Source of the DNA: DASQBT01 sp963746955
Lineage (GTDB): Bacteria; Pseudomonadota; Gammaproteobacteria; Burkholderiales; Thiobacillaceae
DNA: 64,000 nucleotides
Direction: 5' to 3'
Assembly: GCA_963746955.1 (NCBI GenBank)
Contig: CAVVDR010000003.1
Location: 129,098 to 193,097, forward strand
This document shows, one piece after another, positions 41,157 through 50,538 of this stretch; position 1 is the stretch's first letter; each line of letters opens with the position of its first letter. A model generated the notes under the pieces. It saw only the letters and a program-made list of their open reading frames with translations. It was not told where the DNA came from and searched no databases. Made by a program: the position numbers and the translations under genes.

Positions 41157-42221
41157 TCAGAGGAGAAGGCGCGAAAGCGCCCATTCTACATGCTCGCGCA
41201 CCAAGGCCGAGGGATGCGCCAGCCGAGCTTTCAGCGCCGTGATCGACTGATTTGAAGCAGGTGCATTTCCCAGCGCGACAGCGATATTTCGTAGCCAGCG
41301 TTCATGGCCGATGCGGCGTATGGCTGAGCCCTCTGTTCTCTTGTGGAATTCTTCCTCGCTCCATGCGAACACTTCCGCCAGCGTTGCGCTGTCCAATTCA
41401 TGGCGCGGTTGAAAGTCAGGCAAGTCGGTTGTTCGAGCGAAGCGGTTCCACGGACAGGCCAACTGGCAATCATCGCAGCCGTAGATGCGGTTGCCCATCA
41501 GGGGTCTTAACTCGACGGGAATGCTGCCTTTAAGTTCGATCGTCAGGTAGGAAATGCAGCGCCGCGCATCGACCTGGTAAGGGGCCACGATCGCACCGGT
41601 GGGGCAGGCCGCGGCGCAGGCAAAACAGCTTCCGCAATGATCGCCCAAGCCTGCGTCCACGGGCAGCGGCAGACCGGTGTAGATTTCGCCGAGAAAAAAA
41701 TATGAGCCTTCATCCCGGTTGATGAGCAGCGTATGTTTGCCGCGCCAGCCCAAGCCTGATTTGGTCGCGAGTTCAACTTCCATCACTGGCGCGGAATCGG
41801 TGAAGACGCGATAGCCGAATGGGCCGATTTCCGATTCAATTTTTTCTGCCAGTTGCTGCAATCGCTTGCGTAAGACCTTGTGATAATTGCGCCCCACTGC
41901 GTAGCGCGAAACATAAGCGAGTTTTGGCTTGGCGAGATTAGCCACAGCGTCGGCTGCGTCAGGCCAGTAAGTAAGACGGGCGGTGATGACGCGCACCGTG
42001 CCAGGCACCAGTTCGCGTGGACGGCTGCGCTTGGTGCCGTGCGCCGCCATATAATCCATCTCGCCATGAAACTCATTTGCCAGCCAGTCATGCAGGTGCA
42101 GTTCCGCTGCGGAAAGATCCGTGTCGGCAATGCCAATTTGCGCGAAACCCAGTTCCTGGCCCCAGGCCTTGATTTGACGGGCCAGTTCCGCGTAGCGAGT
42201 GGGGGATGAAACTGCGTGCAT
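41157..42221 (-). CDS. queG: Epoxyqueuosine reductase
   Basis: About 354 residues from ATG 42221. It performs the last step of queuosine synthesis in tRNA with a cobalamin and two [4Fe-4S] clusters. Cluster cysteines are CGSCFACAAACPTGA (about 197) and CDDCQLACPWN (about 246). A HEAT-like C-terminus (ALKARLAHPSALVREHVEWAL) is present. The frame is open 159 codons further upstream, but that lies opposite tsaE and is a shadow. Its start overlaps the divergent tsaE start by a few bases. Confidence 0.93.
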   Translation of the reverse strand: MHAVSSPTRYAELARQIKAWGQELGFAQIGIADTDLSAAELHLHDWLANEFHGEMDYMAAHGTKRSRPRELVPGTVRVITARLTYWPDAADAVANLAKPKLAYVSRYAVGRNYHKVLRKRLQQLAEKIESEIGPFGYRVFTDSAPVMEVELATKSGLGWRGKHTLLINRDEGSYFFLGEIYTGLPLPVDAGLGDHCGSCFACAAACPTGAIVAPYQVDARRCISYLTIELKGSIPVELRPLMGNRIYGCDDCQLACPWNRFARTTDLPDFQPRHELDSATLAEVFAWSEEEFHKRTEGSAIRRIGHERWLRNIAVALGNAPASNQSITALKARLAHPSALVREHVEWALSRLLL

Positions 42222-42692
42222 GGCAACAATGATACGACGGACCAGGCGCTGACGCTGCCCGACGAAGCGGCCATGCTGGCGCTGGGAGCCAGGCTGGCTG
42301 TGGCTTTGCGGCCTGGCATGGTGGTGTATCTGCAAGGCGACCTGGGCGCGGGCAAGACCACGCTCGTGCGCGGCATCGTGCGCGCCTTGGGCTATGCGGG
42401 GCGTGTCAAAAGCCCCACATACACCTTGGTCGAATCTTATGTTTTTTCTACATTCACCTTGCAACACTTTGATTTGTATCGTATGGTCAATCCAAGGGAG
42501 TGGCTTGACGCAGGCTTTCGCGATGACTGCAATACCACCACCCTGTGCCTGGTGGAGTGGCCGGAAAAGGCCGCAGGGCTTATGCCGCCACCTGATGTGC
42601 GGGTTCAATTGAGCATGTCGGGGCGTGGCCGGAAAGCCCGTATCCATGCGGAATCCGCTGAAGGCAGACAGTGTATGGAGGACTTTAAATGA
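42216..42692 (+). CDS. tsaE: tRNA threonylcarbamoyladenosine synthesis ATPase
   Basis: 158 residues from GTG 42216, overlapping the divergent queG start. Walker A is GDLGAGKTTLVRG (about 42-54); SPTYTLVESY and FDLYRM follow, then VEWPEKA with the conserved region. TsaE works with TsaB and TsaD to make t6A37 on ANN-decoding tRNAs. The stop overlaps the amiC start (ATGA). The start may be a few codons later; no ribosome-binding site decides it. Confidence 0.93.
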   Translation: MHGNNDTTDQALTLPDEAAMLALGARLAVALRPGMVVYLQGDLGAGKTTLVRGIVRALGYAGRVKSPTYTLVESYVFSTFTLQHFDLYRMVNPREWLDAGFRDDCNTTTLCLVEWPEKAAGLMPPPDVRVQLSMSGRGRKARIHAESAEGRQCMEDFK

Positions 42693-43912
42693 ATCCATGG
42701 CGACTGATCGGATTGTTTCTTCTTGCGATCCTGCCCGGCCTGGCCCAGCCAGCCACCAGCCTCAGCGCGGCCCGCTTGTGGCCTTCACCCGATTACACAC
42801 GGCTCACGCTGGAAGCCAGGGAGCCTATCCCGTTCAAGTATTTCACGCTGCAAAATCCCGATCGGCTGGTGCTGGATCTGGAAGGGGTGGAGGTCAATGC
42901 CAATCTAAGCGGCCTTGCCAGCCTGGTGCAGGCTGACGATGCCTATGTCAAGGCGGTGCGGATAGGACTGAACCGTCCGCGTGTGACCCGCGTTGTGCTC
43001 GAACTCAAGGCACCGGTACGGCCTTCCATCTTTGCGATCAAGCCGCTGAAAGACTACGGCTACCGCCTGGTGGTGGACCTGTACCCGCAATCGGCCAATA
43101 GCGACGCCGCGGGCGATCGGGCCAGCCACGCGGCTGACAATGCCAACGCAAAATCCGGCAAGGAAACCGCCACCCCAAAATCGAGCCAGTATGCACGTCT
43201 ACTGACGATTGCCATTGACGCCGGCCATGGCGGGGAAGACCCGGGCGCCAAGGGCGCCCACGGCACCTATGAAAAACAGGTTACGCTGGCCGTGGCTCGG
43301 AAGCTCAAGGAGCGGATAGACCAGCAGGAAAATATGCGCGCCGTGTTGACCCGCGATGGGGATTACTTCATTCCCCTGCAGGACCGGGTGATCAAGGCGC
43401 GCAGCATGCGGGCGGATCTATTCGTGTCCATCCACGCGGATTCCTTCGTTAACCCCGATGCGAGTGGAGCTTCAGTGTTTGCCTTGTCGGAACACGGCGC
43501 CACTTCCGCGGCCGCACGCTGGCTGGCGAAGAAGGAAAACGAGGCCGATCTGATCGGCGGCATCAACATCGACGTGAAAGACCCGAATCTCAAGCGCACC
43601 CTGATTGACCTGTCGCAGACCGCGACCATCAATGACAGCCTGAAGCTGGGCCGGTCCGTGTTACACCAGTTGGGTGAAATCAATGGCCTGCATACGGGCC
43701 GCGTGGAACAGGCGGGATTTGCGGTCCTGAAAGCGCCGGACATTCCCTCCATCCTGGTGGAGACCGCGTTCATCTCCAATCCGGAAGAAGAAAAACGCCT
43801 TACCGACGAAAATTATCAGAACAAGCTGGCTGATGCCATTGTGGAGGGCATCAACGCCTACTTGGCCAGGAATCCACCCATGGCGCGGACTCGGCTGACC
43901 AGGGACATGTAG
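42689..43912 (+). CDS. amiC: N-acetylmuramoyl-L-alanine amidase (AmiC-like)
   Basis: 407 residues with a signal peptide (LIGLFLLAILPGLAQPA). An AMIN domain (about 25-130, targets septal peptidoglycan) is joined by a low-complexity linker to an amidase_3 domain (about 170-400) with zinc ligands in AIDAGHGGEDPGA, the KGTYEKQVTLAVA-like Glu region, LFVSIHADSF and the catalytic Glu in ILVETAFISN. It cuts peptide from muramic acid during cell separation. It is coupled to tsaE and followed by mutL. Confidence 0.94.
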   Translation: MNPWRLIGLFLLAILPGLAQPATSLSAARLWPSPDYTRLTLEAREPIPFKYFTLQNPDRLVLDLEGVEVNANLSGLASLVQADDAYVKAVRIGLNRPRVTRVVLELKAPVRPSIFAIKPLKDYGYRLVVDLYPQSANSDAAGDRASHAADNANAKSGKETATPKSSQYARLLTIAIDAGHGGEDPGAKGAHGTYEKQVTLAVARKLKERIDQQENMRAVLTRDGDYFIPLQDRVIKARSMRADLFVSIHADSFVNPDASGASVFALSEHGATSAAARWLAKKENEADLIGGINIDVKDPNLKRTLIDLSQTATINDSLKLGRSVLHQLGEINGLHTGRVEQAGFAVLKAPDIPSILVETAFISNPEEEKRLTDENYQNKLADAIVEGINAYLARNPPMARTRLTRDM

Positions 43913-43985
43913 CCTCCGCGGCGTGAATGAGGGTTGGCATGCCCTGGTGCCTGCGGTTTCCTCACCGCCTCGTATAATCGGGGCC

Positions 43986-45794
43986 ATGCCTCAAATCCAC
44001 CTGTTGCCCGATCTCCTTATCGCCCAGATAGCGGCCGGCGAGGTGGTCGAGCGGCCGTCTTCAGCCTTGAAAGAGTTGATCGAAAACAGCCTCGATGCGG
44101 GCGCCAGCCAGATCGATATCAGGCTCGATTCCGGCGGAATGAAGCGGATGTCGGTGCAGGACGACGGCAGCGGTATGGGCCCGGATGACCTTCCCCTGGC
44201 GCTGGCCCGTCATGCCACCAGCAAGATCGTCAGCATGGATGATCTGGAACGCGTATCCAGCCTGGGCTTTCGAGGCGAGGCATTGGCGAGCATGGCGTCG
44301 GTTGCACGGCTTAGCATCACCAGCCGGCGCGCAGATCTGGCGCATGCCTACCAGGTCGAAGCAGCAGGGGCGACGGCGGGATCTGCGGTTCCAGCAGCTC
44401 TGAGCCGGGGCACGGTGGTGAACGCGGCCGACCTGTTTTTCAACACTCCGGCGCGGCGCAAGTTTCTGCGCAGCGAAGCTACCGAATATGCCCACTGCGC
44501 CGAGGTCGTCCGGCGCATGGCCCTGGCCCGGCCCGATGTTGCGTTTACCCTGACCCACAACGGCCGGGTGCAGGCGCGCTACCCGACCCACAGCCTGCAT
44601 GAACGCATCGCTGCGGTGCTGGGCGAGGACTTCGTTGCGGCATCGGTGGCAGTGCATGCCGAGGCGGGGCCGCTGAGCGTGACTGGGCTGGCGGCCTTGC
44701 CCGCCTATTCGAAAAGCGGACGCGAAGCGCAATTCATTTTTGTCAGCGGCCGCTATGTGCGCGACAAGGTCCTCTCCCATGCCGTGCGCGAAGCCTATCG
44801 GGATGTTCTGCACCACGACCGCCATCCGGCTTATGCCCTGTTTCTCCGGCTGCCGCCGGAAGGGGTGGACGTCAACGTCCATCCGGCCAAGACCGAAGTG
44901 CGCTTTCGCGACAGCCGGGCAGTGCACCAGTTTCTGTTCCACGCCGTGGAGCAGACACTTTCTGGCGGTGCAGCCGGGGGGACGGCATCGACGGTGCATC
45001 AGGCGCCACTCGGCATTCCGCGTCGTGCCTTCAACCCCCCTCTGCCAGGGAGCGAGGGCCGGGGTGATGGAGAAAGGCAAAGCTGGCCCGAGGCTCAGGC
45101 TTCTTATGCACAATCCCCCATGCGCCTCCAGGCCCGTGAGGCACCGGCCCTCTACGATGTACTCTCCCGTTCCACAGAGGCGTTGCAGGGCGAGCCTGAG
45201 ACCGGTGCTCATTACCCCTTGGGCTTCGCCCTTGGGCAGCTTCAGGGCATCTACGTGCTGGCGCAAAATGCCCAGGGCCTGGTGGTGGTAGACATGCACG
45301 CAGCGCACGAGCGGGTGGTATATGAAAAGCTCAAGGCCGCCCTCGACGCCAAGGCGGTTCCCACTCAGAGCCTGTTGATTCCGGTGACGGTGCAGGCAGA
45401 CGAACGCGATGTCGCGGCGATTGCAGAACAGACTGACGCACTCAGGGGGATAGGATTTGAGCTGTCGCCGATCGCAGCGAATGCGGTCGCGGTGCGCGCT
45501 ATTCCCGCCCTGTTGAAGGAAGCCGATCCAGTTGAACTGACGCGCGACTTGCTAAGAGAAATTCGCGAGTACGGCGTGACGCGGCTGGTGACTGGACGGC
45601 GCAACGAATTGCTGGCCACCCTGGCCTGCCATGGCGCCGTGCGCGCCAATCGCAAACTGACCCTGCCAGAGATGAACGCCCTGCTGCGCGAAATGGAGGC
45701 CACCGAACGGGCCGGCCAGTGCAACCACGGCCGACCCACCTGGTTTCAATTTTCCCTGACCGATCTGGACAAGATGTTCCGGCGCGGCGAATAG
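43986..45794 (+). CDS. mutL: DNA mismatch repair protein MutL
   Basis: 602 residues from ATG 43986. N-terminal GHKL ATPase: IAAGEVVERPSSALKELIEN, LDAGASQI, DDGSGM, GFRGEALASMASV. The C-terminal dimerisation half contains VDMHAAHERVVYEKL, close to the endonuclease motif DQHAxxExxxxE with Met at the second place, and the final RAGQCNHGRPTW. Such MutL proteins nick DNA in organisms without MutH. The gene follows amiC by 73 bp in the common tsaE-amiC-mutL order. Confidence 0.95.
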   Translation: MPQIHLLPDLLIAQIAAGEVVERPSSALKELIENSLDAGASQIDIRLDSGGMKRMSVQDDGSGMGPDDLPLALARHATSKIVSMDDLERVSSLGFRGEALASMASVARLSITSRRADLAHAYQVEAAGATAGSAVPAALSRGTVVNAADLFFNTPARRKFLRSEATEYAHCAEVVRRMALARPDVAFTLTHNGRVQARYPTHSLHERIAAVLGEDFVAASVAVHAEAGPLSVTGLAALPAYSKSGREAQFIFVSGRYVRDKVLSHAVREAYRDVLHHDRHPAYALFLRLPPEGVDVNVHPAKTEVRFRDSRAVHQFLFHAVEQTLSGGAAGGTASTVHQAPLGIPRRAFNPPLPGSEGRGDGERQSWPEAQASYAQSPMRLQAREAPALYDVLSRSTEALQGEPETGAHYPLGFALGQLQGIYVLAQNAQGLVVVDMHAAHERVVYEKLKAALDAKAVPTQSLLIPVTVQADERDVAAIAEQTDALRGIGFELSPIAANAVAVRAIPALLKEADPVELTRDLLREIREYGVTRLVTGRRNELLATLACHGAVRANRKLTLPEMNALLREMEATERAGQCNHGRPTWFQFSLTDLDKMFRRGE

Positions 45795-45818
45795 CCCTCT
45801 TGCAACGGAGACAGTACC

Positions 45819-46922
45819 GTGATCCGCCTGAAACGTTGCAGGGACATGCTGAAAGTCGGTCTGGCAAGTGCTGCCCTGATCGGGTTTCCGGCATCGGCCG
45901 CCGATTATATTGATACCCACGCGCATCTGCTGGGCGGCGGAGCCGGCTCAGTGCGCATGGATTCTCCCAAGGTCTTTGAAGGTGCGGCGAATGCCGCAAT
46001 ACGCGAGATGGATCGTCTGGGAATCGCTCGAACGCTGGTCTTGCCAACGCCACAGGACAACCAGGATGCGAACCGATACGATTTCCGGGACTTCATTGAA
46101 GTCATTCGCAAGCATCCCGATCGCTTCTCATTTCTGGGCGGGGGCGGGCTGCTTAACGCCCTCATCCACAAGGCCGTGGCCGAGGGCAAGGTGGATGAGG
46201 ACACGCGGCGGCTCTTTGTCGAGAACGCAGAAATGATAGCGAACGCGCGTGCGGTGGGATTCGGCGAGCTGGCCGCCGAGCATTTCAGCCTGCACAGATT
46301 CGCCGCATTCCATGCCTACGAGTCGGCGCCGCCGGATCATGAACTCTTCCTGCTGCTCGCAGACATCGCCGCCAGGCATGGCATGCCGATAGACTTGCAC
46401 ATGGAGCCGATTCCGGAAGATATGGACCTGCCTCAGCATCCCAATCTGATTTCCCCGCCCAATCCGGCGCGCCTGCACGCAAACCTGGCCGGCTTCGAAC
46501 GATTGCTGGCGCATAACCGGCAGGCCAAAATCGTCTGGGCGCATGCCGGCTGGGATATCACGGGGACAAGGTCGGTTCCCTTGATGCGGCGCTTGTTGCG
46601 CGAGAACGCCAATCTGTACATGAACCTGAAGGTCGCTCCCAAAGGAACCCACCGCAAATCCAGCCCGCTGGACCGAAACGGCCAACTCAAAGTTGAATGG
46701 CTTGAACTGTTCGAGGAGTTTCCGGACCACTTTATGATCGGCACGGATGTCTTCTACAGCGGGGGCGACGCTTGGGGGGAGGGCACCGCACAGAGCATGA
46801 GCGGGTTGGGGGAAACCACGCTCAAGGTAATTGACCAGTTGCCCGATGACCTCAAGCGCGCCATCGGCCGCGACAACGCGGTCAGACTGTACAAGCTCAG
46901 CGTGCTGAAGAATCCGTCATAA
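45819..46922 (+). CDS. Exported amidohydrolase-fold metal-dependent hydrolase
   Basis: 367 residues from GTG 45819 with ribosome-binding site ACGGAG. A signal-peptide-like N-terminus (GLASAALIGFPASAA) precedes a TIM-barrel amidohydrolase (PF04909 type): DTHAHLLGG (metal HxH), GELAAEHFSLH, DLHMEP, VWAHAGWD and MIGTDVFYSG (metal Asp). The substrate is unknown. It lies between mutL and the convergent fabI, and its stop overlaps the fabI end by six bases. Confidence 0.85.
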   Translation: MIRLKRCRDMLKVGLASAALIGFPASAADYIDTHAHLLGGGAGSVRMDSPKVFEGAANAAIREMDRLGIARTLVLPTPQDNQDANRYDFRDFIEVIRKHPDRFSFLGGGGLLNALIHKAVAEGKVDEDTRRLFVENAEMIANARAVGFGELAAEHFSLHRFAAFHAYESAPPDHELFLLLADIAARHGMPIDLHMEPIPEDMDLPQHPNLISPPNPARLHANLAGFERLLAHNRQAKIVWAHAGWDITGTRSVPLMRRLLRENANLYMNLKVAPKGTHRKSSPLDRNGQLKVEWLELFEEFPDHFMIGTDVFYSGGDAWGEGTAQSMSGLGETTLKVIDQLPDDLKRAIGRDNAVRLYKLSVLKNPS

Positions 46923-47711
46923 AGGGGAATCAACCGCCAGGCCTGCGGTGGTGTTGAACCCACCGTCGACGTAAGTGATTTCTCCGGTGATGCCGCTGGC
47001 GAGGTCCGACATCAGGAAAGCGGCGGCGTTGCCCACTTCGTAGATCGTGACGTTACGACGCAGGGGCGCATTCTTCTCGCCGTAGGCCAGCAACTTGTTG
47101 AAGTCGGCGATCCCGCTGGCGGCCAGGGTCTTGATAGGGCCGGCGGAGACGGCATTGACGCGGATATTTTTCGGCCCCAGATTGGCGGCGAGATAATACA
47201 CGCTGGATTCCAGGCTGGCCTTGGCCATGCCCATCAAATTGTAGTGCGGCACCGAACGGTTGGCGCCCAGATAGGTGAGGGTCAGCAGGGCCGCGTTGCG
47301 GCCTTCCAGCATGGGCAGTGCAGCCTTGGCCAAGGCGGAAAAACTGTAGGCGCTGATGTCATGCGCAATACGGAAGTTTTCGCGCGACATGCCTGCGAGA
47401 AAATCCTCTCCCAATGCCTCTTTTTTCGCGAAGGCAATCGAGTGAACGAATCCATCAAATTTGTCCCAGTGTTTGCCGAGTTCGGCAAACAGGGCGTCGA
47501 TTTCCTCATCGCTGCCGACGTCACAGGGGAACGCCAGATCGGAGCCGAATTCCTTGGCAAAGTCGACCACCCGGTCGCGCGCCCGCTCACCCTGGTAGCT
47601 GAATGCCAGCTCCGCGCCTTCGCGGTGGCAGGCGCGGGCGACGCCGTAAGCAATGGAGCGGTTGCTGATCAGTCCGGTAATGAGCAGGCGTTTGCCGGCG
47701 AGAAATCCCAT
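46917..47711 (-). CDS. fabI: Enoyl-[acyl-carrier-protein] reductase (NADH)
   Basis: 264 residues. Short-chain dehydrogenase fold with FabI features: LLITGLISNRSIAYGVARAC (NADH site), HSIAFAKKEALG, the catalytic region LTYLGANRSVPHYNLMGMAKASLE with the Tyr-x6-Tyr-x7-Lys spacing, and AGPIKTLAASGI. It reduces trans-2-enoyl-ACP in fatty acid elongation. ATG 47711 follows an upstream ribosome-binding site on that strand. Confidence 0.94.
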   Translation of the reverse strand: MGFLAGKRLLITGLISNRSIAYGVARACHREGAELAFSYQGERARDRVVDFAKEFGSDLAFPCDVGSDEEIDALFAELGKHWDKFDGFVHSIAFAKKEALGEDFLAGMSRENFRIAHDISAYSFSALAKAALPMLEGRNAALLTLTYLGANRSVPHYNLMGMAKASLESSVYYLAANLGPKNIRVNAVSAGPIKTLAASGIADFNKLLAYGEKNAPLRRNVTIYEVGNAAAFLMSDLASGITGEITYVDGGFNTTAGLAVDSPL

Positions 47712-47871
47712 GGAGGTACCTCAGTCTTGAAGCAAGGCAACAATTATCGCCGTTATGGCCCACATATTTCCATTTTCGTTCAATAGTGTGTCGTCAACGA
47801 CCTAAGCAACGACGAATGTGTGATTGCAGTTGGGGTTCTCCGTTTGGACACTGCAGCGTCGGACGCCGGGT

Positions 47872-48264
47872 TCATTCAGTCCCCAAAATCGCCAGCAGTT
47901 GCCGCTGGTTCATGCCGCCGAGCCGTACTTTGCGAATCGTCCCGGCCTCGACAAGAATAAAGGTCGGGGTGGCGACAATGCCAAACTGGCGCGCAAGGTC
48001 GGGCGCTTCAGCAATGTCCAGTTTGATGAGATTGGGATGATCCTGGCGCACGCGTTCGATAAGTGGGGCCATGGCCTTGCAGGGGCCGCAGTGCCGGGCG
48101 TAGAAATAGTAAAGCTTGCGCGAATGTTTGCCCGCTTTGCCGTCCAGAATTGACGTGTCGGGCGCTTTCTGGCCCTCCACCCGGCGAGCCCGGTGGTGCA
48201 GACTGATCTGCATGACGACGACGCAGGCGGGCAGGGCGCCCAGCAAGTAAACCCCCCAATACAT
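47872..48264 (-). CDS. Membrane-anchored thioredoxin-like protein
   Basis: About 130 residues from ATG 48264. One N-terminal membrane helix (YWGVYLLGALPACVVVMQI), then a thioredoxin domain with active site CGPC (FYARHCGPCKAMAP, about 67) and cis-Pro loop VATPTFILVE. It probably acts as a disulfide reductase or holder facing the periplasm. The frame extends upstream to 48348, but those codons do not fit the family. It is divergent from the peptide importer genes. Confidence 0.85.
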   Translation of the reverse strand: MYWGVYLLGALPACVVVMQISLHHRARRVEGQKAPDTSILDGKAGKHSRKLYYFYARHCGPCKAMAPLIERVRQDHPNLIKLDIAEAPDLARQFGIVATPTFILVEAGTIRKVRLGGMNQRQLLAILGTE

Positions 48265-48408
48265 GACGGCCCCCCTTTGGGCGATTCTTCTTGTATGTAT
48301 ATAGAAGAACAATAGTTCCCAACGGACGAATTGCCAATAAGGGTTCAAACTTTGCGGATGGACCTGGTTGGTGTCGGGGGATGTTCGATTTGGTTACACT
48401 AGCGGCCT

Positions 48409-50538
48409 ATGAATTTCCGCTCCCTGTTATTTGCCCTGTTGCCTGTCCTGTCGCTTTCGGCATGCGGCCAGAACTGGAATGACCCTTATCCCCGTCGCGA
48501 CGAGCGCAAGGCAGTTCTGTACACGGTGTTCGAGGAACGGCCGAAGCACTTGGATCCGGCCCGTTCCTACAGCAGCAACGAAGTGGAATTCACCGGCCAG
48601 ATCTACGAGCCGCCGCTGCAATATCATTTTCTCAAACGGCCCTACACGCTGGAACCGCTCACCACCGTATCCATGCCGCTGGTGCGGTATTGGGATGCGG
48701 CGGGCAATGAGCTGCCGGCGAGCGCGCCACCAGAAAAAATCACACGGAGCACTTACGATATTCGCATCAAGCCGGGCATCCGCTACCAGCCGCATCCCGC
48801 CTTCGCACTGCTGCCTAGCGGCCAGCCGCGCTATCTGGGTCTGCAGGAAAAGGACCTGGAGCACATCAACACGCTGCGGGATTTCCGCTATACGGGCACG
48901 CGCGAACTGACGGCCGACGATTACGTGTACGAAATCAAGCGGCTGGCCAGCCCACGGTTGAGTTCGCCGATCTTCGGCTTGATGACCGAATACATCGAGG
49001 GTCTGGGACCTTTCAACGAGCAGGTGGAGAAGGCAGCGGACAGGCTGCCCAAGGGTGCCTGGCTGGATCTGCGGGCGTTTGATCTGTCGGGCGCACAGGT
49101 ACTGGATCGCTACACCTATCGCATCACCCTGAAATCCTTCTACCCGCAGTTCATTTATTGGCTGGCCATGCCCTTCTTTGCGCCGGTTCCCTGGGAGGCG
49201 GAGCGCTTCTACGCCCAGCCAGGCATGGAGCAACGCAATCTGAATCTGGACTGGTTTCCGGTCGGCACCGGGCCCTTTCTGCTGGCGGAAAACGATCCGA
49301 ATCGGCGCATGGTTCTGGATCGCAATCCGAATTTTCATGGCGAAAGCTATCCCCTGGAGGGCGAGCCCAAGGACAGAGAAGAGGGCCTGCTCAAGGATGC
49401 GGGCAAGCCTCTGCCCCTGATCGACGGGGCGGTGTTCACCTTGGAAAAAGAGAACATCCCGCAGTGGACCAAGTTTCTGCAGGGTTATTACGACTCCTCG
49501 GGTATCACCTCGGACAACTTCGATCAGGCGGTGCGCTTCTCTTCCCAGGGCGATGCGGACCTGACGCCGGAGATGAAGCAGAAGGGTATCAAGCTGGTGA
49601 CGGCAATCACCACATCCAGCCAGTACATGGGCTTCAACATGAAGGACGCCACAGTCGGCGGCCTGAATGAACGGGCGCGGAAACTGCGCCAGGCCATTTC
49701 CATTGCTGTGGATTATGAGGAATTCATTTCCATATTCGTCAACGGCCGCGGCATCCCGGCGCAGGGGCCGCTGCCGCCGGGCATCTTCGGCTATCGGGAT
49801 ACGCCCAACCCCATCGTCTACACAGCAGAAGGCAAGCGCCGCAGCATTACGGAAGCCAAACGTCTGCTCGCGGAAGCGGGTTATCCCAACGGCCGGGACG
49901 CACAGACCGGCCAGCCTCTCGTGCTGTACTTCGATACCGCTGCCACCGGGCCCGATGCCAAATCGCGCCTGGACTGGCTGATCAAGCAATTTCACAAGCT
50001 CGACATCCAGCTGGTGATTCGCGCCACCGACTACAATCGCTTCCAGGACAAGATGTCGAAGGGCAACGCGCAGATTTTCGAATGGGGCTGGAACGCGGAT
50101 TATCCGGATCCGGAGAATTTCCTGTTTCTGCTCTATGGGCCCAATGCCAAGGCCGGCAAGAATGGGGAGAACGCGGCCAATTACGAGAACCCGGAATTCG
50201 ACGCACTATTTACCCGGATGAAAGCCATGCCAAACGGCCCGGAAAGGCAGGCCGTCATAGACCAGATGATAGGCATTCTGCGCAACGATGCGCCCTGGCT
50301 ATTCGGATTCATCCCCATGGGCTTCAGCCTGCAGCACGCCTGGGTCAGCAACGTGAAGCCGAACCTGATGGCCAACAATACCCTCAAGTACAGGCGGGTG
50401 GATCCCAAGCTGCGAGAACAGAAACAGGTGGAATGGAACCAGCCGGCCTATTGGCCTTTTGGCTTGCTGACGGCAGCCATCATTGCCTTGGTCTGGCCGG
50501 CCTGGCGCCAATACCGCAAACAGGAAGAGGCGCGCTGA
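48409..50538 (+). CDS. Peptide ABC transporter substrate-binding lipoprotein
   Basis: 709 residues, longer than usual (about 530-600). It has a lipobox LSLSAC (Cys19), a solute-binding family 5 fold (ADDYVYEIKRL, QWTKFLQGYYDSSG, LRQAISIAVDYEEFI, WGWNADYPDPENFLF) and a C-terminal hydrophobic helix (PFGLLTAAIIALVWPAWRQ). It binds oligopeptides or similar solutes for the permeases that follow. The C-terminal membrane helix is unusual for this family and may anchor it next to the permeases. First gene of a four-gene operon. Confidence 0.9.
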   Translation: MNFRSLLFALLPVLSLSACGQNWNDPYPRRDERKAVLYTVFEERPKHLDPARSYSSNEVEFTGQIYEPPLQYHFLKRPYTLEPLTTVSMPLVRYWDAAGNELPASAPPEKITRSTYDIRIKPGIRYQPHPAFALLPSGQPRYLGLQEKDLEHINTLRDFRYTGTRELTADDYVYEIKRLASPRLSSPIFGLMTEYIEGLGPFNEQVEKAADRLPKGAWLDLRAFDLSGAQVLDRYTYRITLKSFYPQFIYWLAMPFFAPVPWEAERFYAQPGMEQRNLNLDWFPVGTGPFLLAENDPNRRMVLDRNPNFHGESYPLEGEPKDREEGLLKDAGKPLPLIDGAVFTLEKENIPQWTKFLQGYYDSSGITSDNFDQAVRFSSQGDADLTPEMKQKGIKLVTAITTSSQYMGFNMKDATVGGLNERARKLRQAISIAVDYEEFISIFVNGRGIPAQGPLPPGIFGYRDTPNPIVYTAEGKRRSITEAKRLLAEAGYPNGRDAQTGQPLVLYFDTAATGPDAKSRLDWLIKQFHKLDIQLVIRATDYNRFQDKMSKGNAQIFEWGWNADYPDPENFLFLLYGPNAKAGKNGENAANYENPEFDALFTRMKAMPNGPERQAVIDQMIGILRNDAPWLFGFIPMGFSLQHAWVSNVKPNLMANNTLKYRRVDPKLREQKQVEWNQPAYWPFGLLTAAIIALVWPAWRQYRKQEEAR

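Noticed and set aside
44061..45308. Long minus-strand frame opposite mutL
   Set aside because: Shadow of mutL; composition is Arg/Gly/His-rich with no domain.
48427..49995. Minus-strand frame of 522 codons opposite the peptide-binding protein gene
   Set aside because: Shadow; the plus strand encodes a complete binding protein with lipobox.
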